A stretch of 64,000 nt of DNA from assembly GCF_014837175.1 (NCBI RefSeq), contig NZ_JACYFR010000003.1, positions 124,001 through 188,000 of the forward strand, given 5' to 3'. Position numbers and translations under genes: made by a program. This document shows, one piece after another, positions 20,607-29,195 of this stretch. How positions within the stretch are numbered: the stretch's first letter is position 1; every line of letters starts with the position of its first letter. This stretch comes from Cellulomonas sp. JH27-2. GTDB lineage: Bacteria > Actinomycetota > Actinomycetes > Actinomycetales > Cellulomonadaceae. The notes beneath the pieces are model-generated. The model saw only the letters and a program-made list of their open reading frames with translations, made no database searches and was not told the origin of the DNA.

Positions 20607-21560
20607 ATGTCTGCACCGATCGTCGGGTCGCGCTACGCGTACCTGGGACCCGCGGGCACGTTCACCGAGGCCGCGTTGCGCCAGGTCGTCGGGCCCGACG
20701 AGGCCACGTACCTCCCGCAGACGGACGTCACGTCCGCCATCGCGGCCGTCCGTTCCGGGGACGCGGACTTCGCGGTCGTCGCCATCGAGAGCACGGCCGA
20801 GGGTGGCGTCACGGCCACGCTCGACAGCCTGTCCACGGGCGAGCCGCTGGTGCTGCTGCGCGAGATGCTGGTGCCGGTGCAGTTCACGCTGGCCGCCGCG
20901 CCCGGGCGCACCCTGGCGGACGTCCGTCGCATCTCCGCCCACCCGCACGCGTGGGTGCAGTGCCGACGCTGGATCGCGCAGCACCTGCCCGACGCCGTCC
21001 ACGTGCCCGCGACGTCGAACACCGCGCCCGCCGCGCTCATCGCCCAGGCCGACGGCCCGCTGCCGTTCGACGCCGCCCTGGTCCCGCCGCCGTCCCTCGA
21101 CACCTACGGCCTGACCGCGCTCGCCCACGACGTGGCCGACAACGCGACGGCCGTCACGCGATTCGTGCTCGTCGGCCACCCCGGCGACGTCCCCGCCCCC
21201 ACCGGCGCCGACAAGACGACCCTCGTCGTGCACCTGCCCGACAACGAGGCCGGCGCCCTGCTGGCCATGCTCGAGCAGTTCGCCGCCCGCGGCGTGAACC
21301 TGTCCCGCATCGAGTCGCGGCCCATCGGCGACGCGCTCGGCCGGTACTCGTTCTCCCTCGACGCGGAGGGCCACGTGCTCGACGAGCGCGTCGGCGAGGC
21401 CATCATGGGCCTGCGTCGGCGCTGCCCGTTCGTGCGGTTCCTCGGGTCCTACCCGCGCGCCGACGCCGTCGCGCCGACCGTGCACGTCGGGACCGCCGAC
21501 GCCGACTTCGTCGAGGCGCGCGCGTGGCTGCGCGGCGTCCGCGACGGCTCGGCGACCTGA
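20607..21560 (+). CDS. pheA: Prephenate dehydratase
   Basis: Converts prephenate to phenylpyruvate in phenylalanine synthesis. 317 residues. Catalytic domain from YAYLGPAGTFTEAALRQV (about 7-24) to about 190, with AIESTAEGGVTATLD; the ACT regulatory domain (about 205-285) has NLSRIESRPIGDALGRYSF, the phenylalanine-binding ESRP motif, so feedback inhibition is expected. The start is the ATG at 20607 with GAGGAGG directly upstream; a GTG at 20595 would include that site. Stands alone between the membrane protein and the AlbA_2 gene. Confidence 0.95.
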   Translation: MSAPIVGSRYAYLGPAGTFTEAALRQVVGPDEATYLPQTDVTSAIAAVRSGDADFAVVAIESTAEGGVTATLDSLSTGEPLVLLREMLVPVQFTLAAAPGRTLADVRRISAHPHAWVQCRRWIAQHLPDAVHVPATSNTAPAALIAQADGPLPFDAALVPPPSLDTYGLTALAHDVADNATAVTRFVLVGHPGDVPAPTGADKTTLVVHLPDNEAGALLAMLEQFAARGVNLSRIESRPIGDALGRYSFSLDAEGHVLDERVGEAIMGLRRRCPFVRFLGSYPRADAVAPTVHVGTADADFVEARAWLRGVRDGSAT

Positions 21561-21581
21561 GCTGCGCGCACTGGGCTGCCG

Positions 21582-23213
21582 TCAGGGCAGCGTGTAGTAG
21601 GTACCCCGGCGCTGACCATGCCGAGTGAGGCGGCCGTGTTCGACCAGTCCGGTGAGCAGCGTGAGGACCCGGGCCCTATCAAGCCCCGTGCGAGCGCGCA
21701 CGTCCTCATTCGTGATCCGCCCAACGGCCGCCATGGACAGCACGACGTTCTCAAGTCCTTCGTGATCAAGTCGGAGCCCGGCCGGAGGCCCGAGGCCACT
21801 GGCGAGGACATACGACGCCCCTCCACGCTCTCCAGACTGCTCGAGGTAGCCCTGATCGCGCAGGCGCTGCAATGAGTTCCGTGCATGCACGCTGTCGACA
21901 CCGAGCAGGTCGCGCGCGGCGCCGTTCGTCAAGACCTGGCCCCGGGCGGCGTGGAGCAGGAGGACTCGATCCTTCGATCGGATGTCCCCTCTTTGCTCGA
22001 TCTCAGAGATCCACGCCCTTTCTTGAGGTGTCACGGTCGAGTTCAATGGCAGTGTGACCGCGACGTGGCTCTGGTCTGCGCTGAATGCCGGCGGCTCGAG
22101 AAGTGCTGCTTCCATCGCGTCCTGCATGACGTCGATCCCGAGCCCGGCGTCCTCGGCGAGTCTGAACCTGCGCAGGAGCTTGATGGTGTCGACGTTCCGG
22201 GCGGCGTTCTGTTCGCGGATGTTCGCGAGCGTCACAGGCTCTGGGAGGCCTCCGGGGGAGCGGATGATGAGGCGATCCGGGCGGATCTCGATCCGCACTG
22301 CCTGACCGGTCGTCTCGTACGTCCGGTGGGCGACAGCATTCGCGACGGCTTCGCGAAGGACGGCTTCCGGTACGCGGGGCAGTTCGTGGCGATGAACACC
22401 GAGGATGACGACATCAGCACCGAGCTCGGACAGGAGGACTTGGGTCGCCTGCTCGACCTGCTGGTCGATCGGTCCAGCAATCTCGAGCCGACGGTCATAG
22501 GTGTCGGACCCGTCTCGGTATCGGAAAACCTCGACGTACGCCTTGCCGAGCACGTCGGCGGGACGGTCGAGAAGGTAGAGCGCGCCGGCGACGGTCAGAG
22601 CGGGGTCGTCGGTCGCTGCGTCGATGAGGCCCGCCTCACGGAGCCGGCTGTTGAGGTCGTCGCCCGACCACCCGGACGCGGCACGCACCCGTTCGATGAG
22701 GGCCTGCTGCGCGTCCCGGAGGCGGATCTTCAGAGCGGTCGACTCGAACCGTGCAAGCGCCCTGGAACTGATGAAGGTTGCAAGCTCCGCGTCGAAGAGA
22801 GGGGTGTTCATGGCTCCGCGCCGGACCATCACTCGGCCATCATTCATCTGCGCGAAGCCTTCGCGCCGTCGGTGCACGGAGAGGGCGAGCACGCTCTTGT
22901 CATCGACAAGGAGAGCGCGGATGTCGTAACGGCCGGGGTTGCGCACGCCGGTGACCATGCGGTGGATACGCGCGACCGTCTCGCCGTCGGTGGAGATCCC
23001 CTGAGGAACGCCGTCGTTGCGCACGCCGAGCAGGACGACCCCGCCATCAGAGTTCGAGAACGCGGTGACTGCTTCGCGGATCTTCGTCTCGGGGAGACCT
23101 TGCTTGAACTCGATGTAATCGCTCTCGCAGGGGAAGGCTGACCTGAACTCCTCGCCGACCATCGTCATGGGGAGGTCGCGCGGCCCGGCCTCGTGGTAGA
23201 GCGGATATGCCAT
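21582..23213 (-). CDS. AlbA_2 (Schlafen-type) domain regulator with winged-helix C-terminus
   Basis: 543 residues. The N-terminal AlbA_2/Schlafen-like domain (ESDYIEFKQGLPETKI and SNSDGGVVLLGV, about 28-65) is followed by an ATPase-C-like HATPase_c_4 region (LREAVANAVAHRTYETTG, SPGGLPEPV). The C-terminal half has winged-helix segments (NGAARDLLGVDSVHARNSLQRL; DVRARTGLDRARVLTLL). The family contains DNA-binding regulators of unclear ligand. Codon use seems less GC-biased than the neighbours (more AT at wobble positions by eye), a hint of transfer. Start ATG 23213 is chosen because an inverted repeat spans it; longer in-frame starts exist. Confidence 0.8.
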   Translation of the reverse strand: MAYPLYHEAGPRDLPMTMVGEEFRSAFPCESDYIEFKQGLPETKIREAVTAFSNSDGGVVLLGVRNDGVPQGISTDGETVARIHRMVTGVRNPGRYDIRALLVDDKSVLALSVHRRREGFAQMNDGRVMVRRGAMNTPLFDAELATFISSRALARFESTALKIRLRDAQQALIERVRAASGWSGDDLNSRLREAGLIDAATDDPALTVAGALYLLDRPADVLGKAYVEVFRYRDGSDTYDRRLEIAGPIDQQVEQATQVLLSELGADVVILGVHRHELPRVPEAVLREAVANAVAHRTYETTGQAVRIEIRPDRLIIRSPGGLPEPVTLANIREQNAARNVDTIKLLRRFRLAEDAGLGIDVMQDAMEAALLEPPAFSADQSHVAVTLPLNSTVTPQERAWISEIEQRGDIRSKDRVLLLHAARGQVLTNGAARDLLGVDSVHARNSLQRLRDQGYLEQSGERGGASYVLASGLGPPAGLRLDHEGLENVVLSMAAVGRITNEDVRARTGLDRARVLTLLTGLVEHGRLTRHGQRRGTYYTLP

Positions 23214-23255
23214 AGTTATTCTCGCCCGTTCGTCGACTGAACAAGTATGGCATAT
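23205..23255. promoter_or_regulatory. 10-bp inverted repeat spanning the AlbA_2 gene start
   Basis: ATATGCCATA (23205-23214) overlaps the start codon and its exact inverse complement TATGGCATAT lies at 23246-23255, 31 bp apart. The stretch is AT-rich, and CATACT on the minus strand is a possible -10 between the arms. The layout suits self-repression by the encoded DNA-binding protein; inferred. Confidence 0.5.
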
Positions 23256-23313
23256 GCGGGCGGCGTCGTGTCGGTGCCGCCCCATGATCAGAACCGGGCG
23301 CGTCGCGAGATCA

Positions 23314-24462
23314 CTATGCCGTCCGGACAACCAGGGCGCCCGGGTCGACGCGGGCCGCGACCTCGGTGACGCGGCCGATGATGTCGCCGTCGACCTGGGC
23401 GTACTCGCCGGACGGGACGACGATGCGGACGGTCTGCGCGCGGCGGTGGTCGATCCGACCGATCTTGTGGGGCAGGTCGTTGCTCATGCCCCAGCCCTGC
23501 AGGACCACCTCGCCGAACAGCTGTGCCCAGCCGGCGATGCCGCCGCGGGTGTCGATGGCGGCCAGGTCGAGCCAGCCGTCGTCGAGCACCGCGTCGGGGA
23601 TCAGGGTCAGGCCGCCGGGCAGGCGACCGCAGTTGCCGACGAGCAGGCTGCGCATGCGGGCGGTCGTCGTCTTTTCGTCGTCGACGCGCACGTGCACGCG
23701 GACGCGGTCGCCGCGCAGGTGCTTGAAGCCCGCGACGAAGTAGGCGATCCAGCCCACCTTCGCCTTGAGCTGCGGGTTGGTGTCGGCGACCATCGCGGCG
23801 TCGAAGCCGAGGCCCGCGATGACCAGGAAGATGTGGTCGCGCGGCTGGTCGGGGGCGTGCGGCACGTCGTCGGCCGCCTCGGCCACCTTGTCCTCGACGT
23901 CGTCCTCGAACCGCAGGACGCGCATCCAGCCGACGTCGATGGGCCGGTCGTTGCCCGTCAGCGCGATGCGCAGCGCGGCGAGCGGGTCGCCCAGAGGGAT
24001 GTCGAGGTTGCGGGCCAGCAGGTTGCCGGTGCCGATGGGCACCAGGCCCATGGGGACCCCCGAGCCGACGAGCCCTTCCGCGACGGCCCGGACCGTCCCG
24101 TCGCCCCCGACCGCGACGACGACGTCCGCGCCGGCCTCGAGCGCGGCTCGCGCCTGCCCGACCCCCGGGTCATCGACGGTCGTCTCCAGCCACAGCGGGT
24201 CCGCCGCGCCCAGCTCGGCGGCGGTGCGGTGGACGGCCGCACGCAGCTCGGCCGCATCGGGCTTGGACGGGTTCGCGACGAACGCGACGAGCAGTCCGCC
24301 GTCGTCGACCTCCTGGGCCAGCCCGCGCGCCTCGGGACTGACACCGACGGCCTCCAGCCGGCGGTGCAGCCTGGTCTGCTGGCGACGCACCTGCACCGCG
24401 AGCCCGATCGCGACGAGCGCGAGCACGACCGCTATCAGCGCCGCCCACTCGACTCCCGTCAC
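23314..24462 (-). CDS. Diacylglycerol kinase-family lipid kinase
   Basis: 382 residues. One N-terminal membrane helix (about 5-24), then a DAGK catalytic domain: FVANPSKP, the nucleotide loop [17 protein letters not shown] (about 115-131) and [15 protein letters not shown]. The C-terminal half has GLGFDAAMV and [24 protein letters not shown], as in YegS/DgkB-type kinases. It phosphorylates diacylglycerol or a related lipid at the membrane, feeding phospholipid or glycolipid turnover. Diverges from serS with 74 bp between starts. Confidence 0.9.
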   Translation of the reverse strand: MTGVEWAALIAVVLALVAIGLAVQVRRQQTRLHRRLEAVGVSPEARGLAQEVDDGGLLVAFVANPSKPDAAELRAAVHRTAAELGAADPLWLETTVDDPGVGQARAALEAGADVVVAVGGDGTVRAVAEGLVGSGVPMGLVPIGTGNLLARNLDIPLGDPLAALRIALTGNDRPIDVGWMRVLRFEDDVEDKVAEAADDVPHAPDQPRDHIFLVIAGLGFDAAMVADTNPQLKAKVGWIAYFVAGFKHLRGDRVRVHVRVDDEKTTTARMRSLLVGNCGRLPGGLTLIPDAVLDDGWLDLAAIDTRGGIAGWAQLFGEVVLQGWGMSNDLPHKIGRIDHRRAQTVRIVVPSGEYAQVDGDIIGRVTEVAARVDPGALVVRTA

Positions 24463-24536
24463 ATGCGCAACCTACTGGGAGGCGCCGACACGGGCCAGGA
24501 AGAATCGTGTCGCCAGGGGTCGGTAGGGTTCGCAGG

Positions 24537-25820
24537 GTGATCGATCTGAGGCTCCTGCGGGAGGATCCCGACCTGGTGCGCGCCAGCCAGACCGCGCGCG
24601 GCGACGACCCCCACCTCGTCGACGAGGTGCTGGACGCGGACGCCCGCCGCCGTTCCGCGCTCACCGAGTTCGAGACGCTGCGCGCCGAGCAGAAGTCGCA
24701 CGGCAAGCTGGTGGCTGCCGCGAAGGGCGACGAGAAGCAGGCGCTGCTGGCGCACGGCAAGGCGCTCTCGGAGCGGGTCAAGGCGCTCCAGGCCGACGCG
24801 GAAGCCGCCGAGCAGAAGGCCACCGAGCTGGCCCGGCGCATCGGCAACGTCATCGAGGACGGCGTCCCGGCCGGCGGCGAGGACGACTACGTCGTGCTCG
24901 ACCACGTGGGCACGCCGCGCGACTTCGCCGCCGAGTACGGCGCGGACTTCGTCGTACGCGACCACCTGGACCTGGGCGAGAGCCTGAAGGCCATCGACAC
25001 CGAGCGCGGGGCGAAGGTCAGCGGCGCACGCTTCTACTACCTGACCGGCATCGGCGCGCGCCTCGAGCTCGCGCTGCTCAACGCGGCCGTCGACCGCGCG
25101 CTGGCCGCCGGTTTCACGCCCGTCATCACGCCCACGCTGGTGAAGCCGGAGGTCATGGCGGGCACCGGCTTCCTCGGCTCGCACGCCGACGAGGTGTATC
25201 GGCTCGAGGCCGACGACCTGTACCTGGTCGGCACCTCGGAGGTCGCCCTGGCCGGCTACCACGGTGGCGAGATCGTCGACCTGTCGAGCGGCCCGCTGCG
25301 CTACGCGGGCTGGTCGGCCTGCTACCGGCGCGAGGCCGGCTCGTACGGCAAGGACACCCGCGGCATCATCCGCGTGCACCAGTTCCACAAGGTCGAGGCG
25401 TTCGTCTACACGACCGTCGAGGACGCGGCCGACGAGCACCGCCGCATCCTGGGCTGGGAGCAGGAGATGCTCGCGCTCGCCGAGCTGCCCTACCGCGTGA
25501 TCGACACCGCCGCCGGCGACCTGGGCTCGAGCGCCGCGCGCAAGTTCGACTGCGAGGCCTGGCTGCCCAGCCAGCAGCGCTGGCTGGAGCTCACGTCGAC
25601 GTCCAACTGCACCACGTTCCAGGCCCGCCGCCTGGGCGTGCGGGAACGGACCGCCGACGGATCGGTGCGGCCCGTCGCGACCCTCAACGGCACGCTCGCC
25701 ACCACGCGGTGGCTCGTCGCGCTGCTGGAGAACCACCAGCAGCAGGACGGGTCGGTGCGCGTGCCGGTGGGTCTGCGGCCGTACCTCGGCGGGCTCGAGG
25801 TGCTGGAGCCCGTGCGTTGA
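24537..25820 (+). CDS. serS: Serine-tRNA ligase
   Basis: Charges tRNA-Ser; two of its tRNAs are encoded in this window. 427 residues, normal length. The N-terminal antiparallel coiled coil (about 1-105) reads the tRNA long arm; the class II core has motif 2 [17 protein letters not shown] and motif 3 [16 protein letters not shown], plus the serine pocket [13 protein letters not shown] segment [16 protein letters not shown] start at 24537. Stop overlaps the next start (TTGA), so the HAD gene is translationally coupled. No T-box is seen in the short leader. Confidence 0.97.
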   Translation: MIDLRLLREDPDLVRASQTARGDDPHLVDEVLDADARRRSALTEFETLRAEQKSHGKLVAAAKGDEKQALLAHGKALSERVKALQADAEAAEQKATELARRIGNVIEDGVPAGGEDDYVVLDHVGTPRDFAAEYGADFVVRDHLDLGESLKAIDTERGAKVSGARFYYLTGIGARLELALLNAAVDRALAAGFTPVITPTLVKPEVMAGTGFLGSHADEVYRLEADDLYLVGTSEVALAGYHGGEIVDLSSGPLRYAGWSACYRREAGSYGKDTRGIIRVHQFHKVEAFVYTTVEDAADEHRRILGWEQEMLALAELPYRVIDTAAGDLGSSAARKFDCEAWLPSQQRWLELTSTSNCTTFQARRLGVRERTADGSVRPVATLNGTLATTRWLVALLENHQQQDGSVRVPVGLRPYLGGLEVLEPVR

Positions 25821-26608
25821 GCCGTACGCGGATGATCGCGCTCGACGTCGACGGCACGCTGATGTCGTACGACGGGACCATCTCGGCCGACGTCCACGCG
25901 GCGGTCCGCGACGTCGTCGACGCCGGCATCCACGTGGTCCTCGCGACCGGCCGCGGCGTGCACTCCGCCGGGCCCGTCGCCCGCGAGCTCGGGCTGGCGG
26001 ACACGTGGCTGGTCTGCTCCAACGGGGCGGTCACCGCGCGGCTGTCGTCGGACGGTGACCTGACGATCGTCGACACCGTGACCTTCGAGCCCGGCCCTGC
26101 GCTGCGCGCCATCGCGCTCGAGGTACCCGACGCCTTGTTCGCGATCGAGGACGTCGGCAACGGGTTCTTCGTGTCCGGCGAGTTCCCGCCGGGCGAGATC
26201 GGCGGCACGCTTACGCCCATGCCGTTCGACGAGCTGACGTCCACGCCGACGACGCGCGTCGTCATCCGGCACCCGGCCTCCACGCAGGAGGAGTTCCACG
26301 AGCTCGTCCAGCGTGTCGGGCTGCACGAGGTGTCTTACGCGGTCGGCTACACCGCGTGGCTGGACCTCACGCCCGCGGGTGTGTCCAAGGGCAGCGCGCT
26401 CGAGGTGGTGCGGCGCGAGCTGGCGGTCGAGCCGTTCGCCACCGCCGCGATCGGCGACGGCGGCAACGACCTGGAGATGCTGCGCTGGGCCGCGCGGGGC
26501 GTCGCCATGGGGCACGCGCGCGACGAGGTCCGCGCGGCCGCCGACGAGGTCACCGGGACGATCGAGGACGACGGCGCCGTCGCGGTGCTGCGCAGCCTGC
26601 TGGTCTGA
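25817..26608 (+). CDS. HAD superfamily sugar-phosphatase-like hydrolase (Cof type)
   Basis: 263 residues. Motif I DVDGTL (nucleophile Asp), motif II in ATGRG, and motif [12 protein letters not shown] are intact, with a Lys in GVSKGSAL for motif III. The large cap between motifs II and III is the Cof/C2B type, which usually acts on sugar phosphates or nucleotides. Start taken as TTG at 25817, overlapping the serS stop; an ATG at 25832 ([10 protein letters not shown]) is an alternative. Often found behind serS in actinobacteria. Confidence 0.9.
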   Translation: MSRTRMIALDVDGTLMSYDGTISADVHAAVRDVVDAGIHVVLATGRGVHSAGPVARELGLADTWLVCSNGAVTARLSSDGDLTIVDTVTFEPGPALRAIALEVPDALFAIEDVGNGFFVSGEFPPGEIGGTLTPMPFDELTSTPTTRVVIRHPASTQEEFHELVQRVGLHEVSYAVGYTAWLDLTPAGVSKGSALEVVRRELAVEPFATAAIGDGGNDLEMLRWAARGVAMGHARDEVRAAADEVTGTIEDDGAVAVLRSLLV

Positions 26609-26634
26609 GCGGCAGGTCGGCCTACCCTGGGCGC

Positions 26635-27492
26635 GTGCCCGCGCCGCTGCTGTTCGTCCTGTCGGGACTGACGCAGTACGTGGGCGCCGCGCTCGCGGTC
26701 GGGTTGTTCGCGACGATCGCCGCGCCGACCGTCGCGTGGCTGCGCATCCTGGTCGCCGCCCTCGTGCTGGTCGGCTGGCGGCGGCCGTGGCGAGAGCGCT
26801 GGTCGCGGCGGGACCTGGCCCGCGCCGCGCTTTTCGGTGTCGTGCTGGCGGGGATGAACGTCAGCTTCTACGTCGCCATCGACCACCTGCCGCTGGGGAC
26901 CGCGGTCGCGATCGAGTTCGCGGGACCCGTGGCCGTGGCGGCCGTCACCGGCCGTGGCTGGCGTGACCGTGCCGCGATCGGCGTGGCCGCCGTCGGTGTC
27001 GTGCTCCTCGCCGGGGTCAGCCTGAGCACGGACGAGGACGCGCGGGTCGGGCTCGCCGCCGCCGTGCTGTCGGCCGTGCTGTGGGCCGCGTACATCCTGC
27101 TCGGGCGGCGGGTCGCCACCGCGACGACCGGCGGCGTCACCGGTCTCTCCGTCGCGATGAGCGCCGGGGCGCTCGTGTTCGCGCCGTTCCTCGCGACGGG
27201 TGCGGCCCCGGTGCTCAGCGATGCCGGGCTGGCGCTCACGGTGGTGGGGGTCGGGGTGCTGTCGTCGGTGATCCCCTACGCGATCGAGCAGGTGGTGCTG
27301 CGGCGCGTGCGGCCGGCCACGTTCGCCGTCCTGCTCGCGCTGCTGCCCGCGACCGCCGCGGTGGTCGGTGCCGTCGGGCTGGGCCAGGTGCCGCACGGGC
27401 TCGAGATCGTCGGCCTGCTGCTCGTCTCCGGCGGGATCGTGCTCAGCGCCAGGGCGGCCGACGCTCCCGACGAGGCTCCGCCGCCCGCCTGA
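26635..27492 (+). CDS. EamA/DMT family transporter (RhtA-like)
   Basis: 285 residues with ten predicted helices in two five-helix EamA repeats (about 1-130 and 140-270). Features include SFYVAIDHLPLGTAVAIEFAGP and, in the second half, SSVIPYAIEQVVLRRV, as in amino-acid exporters of the RhtA type. Probably exports an amino acid or metabolite. GTG start at 26635, 27 bp after the HAD gene, so likely part of the serS transcript. Confidence 0.88.
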   Translation: MPAPLLFVLSGLTQYVGAALAVGLFATIAAPTVAWLRILVAALVLVGWRRPWRERWSRRDLARAALFGVVLAGMNVSFYVAIDHLPLGTAVAIEFAGPVAVAAVTGRGWRDRAAIGVAAVGVVLLAGVSLSTDEDARVGLAAAVLSAVLWAAYILLGRRVATATTGGVTGLSVAMSAGALVFAPFLATGAAPVLSDAGLALTVVGVGVLSSVIPYAIEQVVLRRVRPATFAVLLALLPATAAVVGAVGLGQVPHGLEIVGLLLVSGGIVLSARAADAPDEAPPPA

Positions 27493-27525
27493 ACCCTGGC
27501 GCCGCGGCGATCGAACTCGGGTCGG

Positions 27526-28011
27526 TCAGAGGTACTGGCCCGGGCCGGCGGCCGGGCCCTCGGCGTCGTGGCCCGGCGGGAGCGCGCGGCGGAGCTGGCC
27601 CAGCTGCGCCTGGGCCGCCATCTGCTGCGCCACCAGCGCGGTCTGGATGCCGTGGAAGAGGCCTTCCAACCACCCGACCAGCTGCGCCTGCGCGATCCGC
27701 AGCTCCGCGTCGGACGGCGGCGTGCCGTCGTCCGCGAACGGGAGCGTGATGCGGTGCAGCTCCTCGACGAGCTCGGGCGACAGGCCGTCCTCGAGCTCGT
27801 GCATCGAGCGCTCGTGCACGTCGGCCAGCCGCGCGCGGGCTGCGTCGTCGAGCGGAGCGCTGCGCACCTCGTCGAGCAGCTGCTTGAGCATGGTCCCGAT
27901 CCGCATGACCTTGGCGGGCTCGTCCACCATGCCCGCCAGGCCCTCGCCCTGCTCGTCGTCGGGGGGAACGACCACCACGCGGGGGCGGTCCGGAGTCGTC
28001 TCGTCCGTCAT
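27526..28011 (-). CDS. bpa: Bacterial proteasome activator
   Basis: Ring-forming, ATP-independent activator that opens the 20S proteasome gate for unfolded substrates. 161 residues, close to the mycobacterial protein. The conserved helical core runs from EPAKVMRIGTMLKQLLDEVR (about 31-50) through ELRIAQAQLVGWLEGLFHGIQTALVAQQ (about 107-134). The C-terminus is GQYL, the motif that docks in the proteasome alpha ring. No proteasome gene lies in the window, so its partner must be encoded elsewhere. Convergent with the EamA gene. Confidence 0.93.
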   Translation of the reverse strand: MTDETTPDRPRVVVVPPDDEQGEGLAGMVDEPAKVMRIGTMLKQLLDEVRSAPLDDAARARLADVHERSMHELEDGLSPELVEELHRITLPFADDGTPPSDAELRIAQAQLVGWLEGLFHGIQTALVAQQMAAQAQLGQLRRALPPGHDAEGPAAGPGQYL

Positions 28012-28021
28012 CCCCGCATTG

Positions 28022-28990
28022 TCACGGTTCCAGCAGCACCTTGCCGAACACCGCGCCCGACTCGAGCAGACGGTGCGCGTCCGCGGCCTGGGCGAGCGGG
28101 AACGCGGCGTGGACGATCGGCCGGATGCGACCGGCGGCGACCAGCGGCCACAGGTGCTCGCGCACCCCCGCCATGACTCGGGCCTTGTCCGCGGGAGCGC
28201 GCGACCGCAGCGTCGTGCCGATCACGGACGACCGTCGATTCATCAGGGCCGCCAGGTCGAGCTCGGCGCGTCGGCCCTTCTGCATGCCGATCACCACCAG
28301 GCGCCCACCATCGGCGAGCATCGCCAGGTTGTCGGCGAGCGCCGCGGCACCGACGACGTCCAGGACCACGTCGACGCCGCGCCCGTCGGTCGCCGCCAGG
28401 ACCTGCTCGACGAGGTCGTCGGCGCGGTGGTCCAGTGCGACGTCGACGCCGAGCTCCCGCAGCCGCTCGACCCGCTCGGGTCCGCCGGCGGTGGCGAGCA
28501 CGCGGGAGCGGTAGTGCTCGCGGGCCGCCTGGACGGCGATCGACCCGACGCCACCGGAGCCACCGCGGACCAGGACGGTCTGACCCGCGTCCAGGTGCGC
28601 GGCGTCGAAGTTCGACCAGACCGTGGCGAGCGCCTCCGGGAGCGCGGCGGCGTCGCGGTCGGTGAGCGCGTCCGGGACCACGAGCGCCAGCTCCGCCGGG
28701 ACCGCCACGAGCTCCGCGTACCCACCGCCGGCCAGCAGCGCGGCAGCACGGGTGCCGGGGGGCACGTCGGGCGTCCCGACGACGACCGTGCCGGAGACCT
28801 CCATCCCGAGCCACTCGGGCGCGCCCGGGGGAGGCGGATAGTGCCCGACACGCTGAAGCAGATCGGCGCGGTTGAGGCCCGCAGCGGCCACCCGGATGAG
28901 AAGATCCCCGGGCCGAACGGCCGGATCGGGCACGTCGTGCAGTGCCAGGACGTCCGGTCCACCGGGTTCTTCGACGACGATCGCGCGCAT
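28022..28990 (-). CDS. Zinc-independent quinone oxidoreductase (PIG3/Qor type)
   Basis: 322 residues of the medium-chain dehydrogenase superfamily. GroES-like N-terminal domain (AAAGLNRADLLQRVGHYPPPPGAP, characteristic of the PIG3 group), then a Rossmann domain with RGGSGGVGSIAVQAA binding NADPH. Catalytic-zinc ligands are absent. Reduces quinones or other electrophiles. Start chosen at the ATG at 28990 (MRAIVVEEPG), as in relatives; the frame is open for 25 codons more. Only 10 bp separate its 3' end from the bpa start on the same strand, so the two are co-transcribed. Confidence 0.9.
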   Translation of the reverse strand: MRAIVVEEPGGPDVLALHDVPDPAVRPGDLLIRVAAAGLNRADLLQRVGHYPPPPGAPEWLGMEVSGTVVVGTPDVPPGTRAAALLAGGGYAELVAVPAELALVVPDALTDRDAAALPEALATVWSNFDAAHLDAGQTVLVRGGSGGVGSIAVQAAREHYRSRVLATAGGPERVERLRELGVDVALDHRADDLVEQVLAATDGRGVDVVLDVVGAAALADNLAMLADGGRLVVIGMQKGRRAELDLAALMNRRSSVIGTTLRSRAPADKARVMAGVREHLWPLVAAGRIRPIVHAAFPLAQAADAHRLLESGAVFGKVLLEP

Positions 28991-29195
28991 GAGCACGACC
29001 GTATCCCCAGGACGGACTACCACACGCCGGTGTGAAACCGACGTATCGACATCGGCCGTGTCCATGGCAAACTCTGCCGACGGCTAATGGTCCCGTGTCC
29101 AGGAGCCGATGAAGTGCGAACGGGGCACCCGTGGATCGACCAGACGACTGGTGGGACGCGGACACACCCAAGGTCGGGTGAAGGAAGGGAACGAC

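Noticed and set aside
24463..24536. T-box or other riboswitch ahead of serS
   Set aside because: The divergent gap is 74 bp, too short, and has no T-box sequence.
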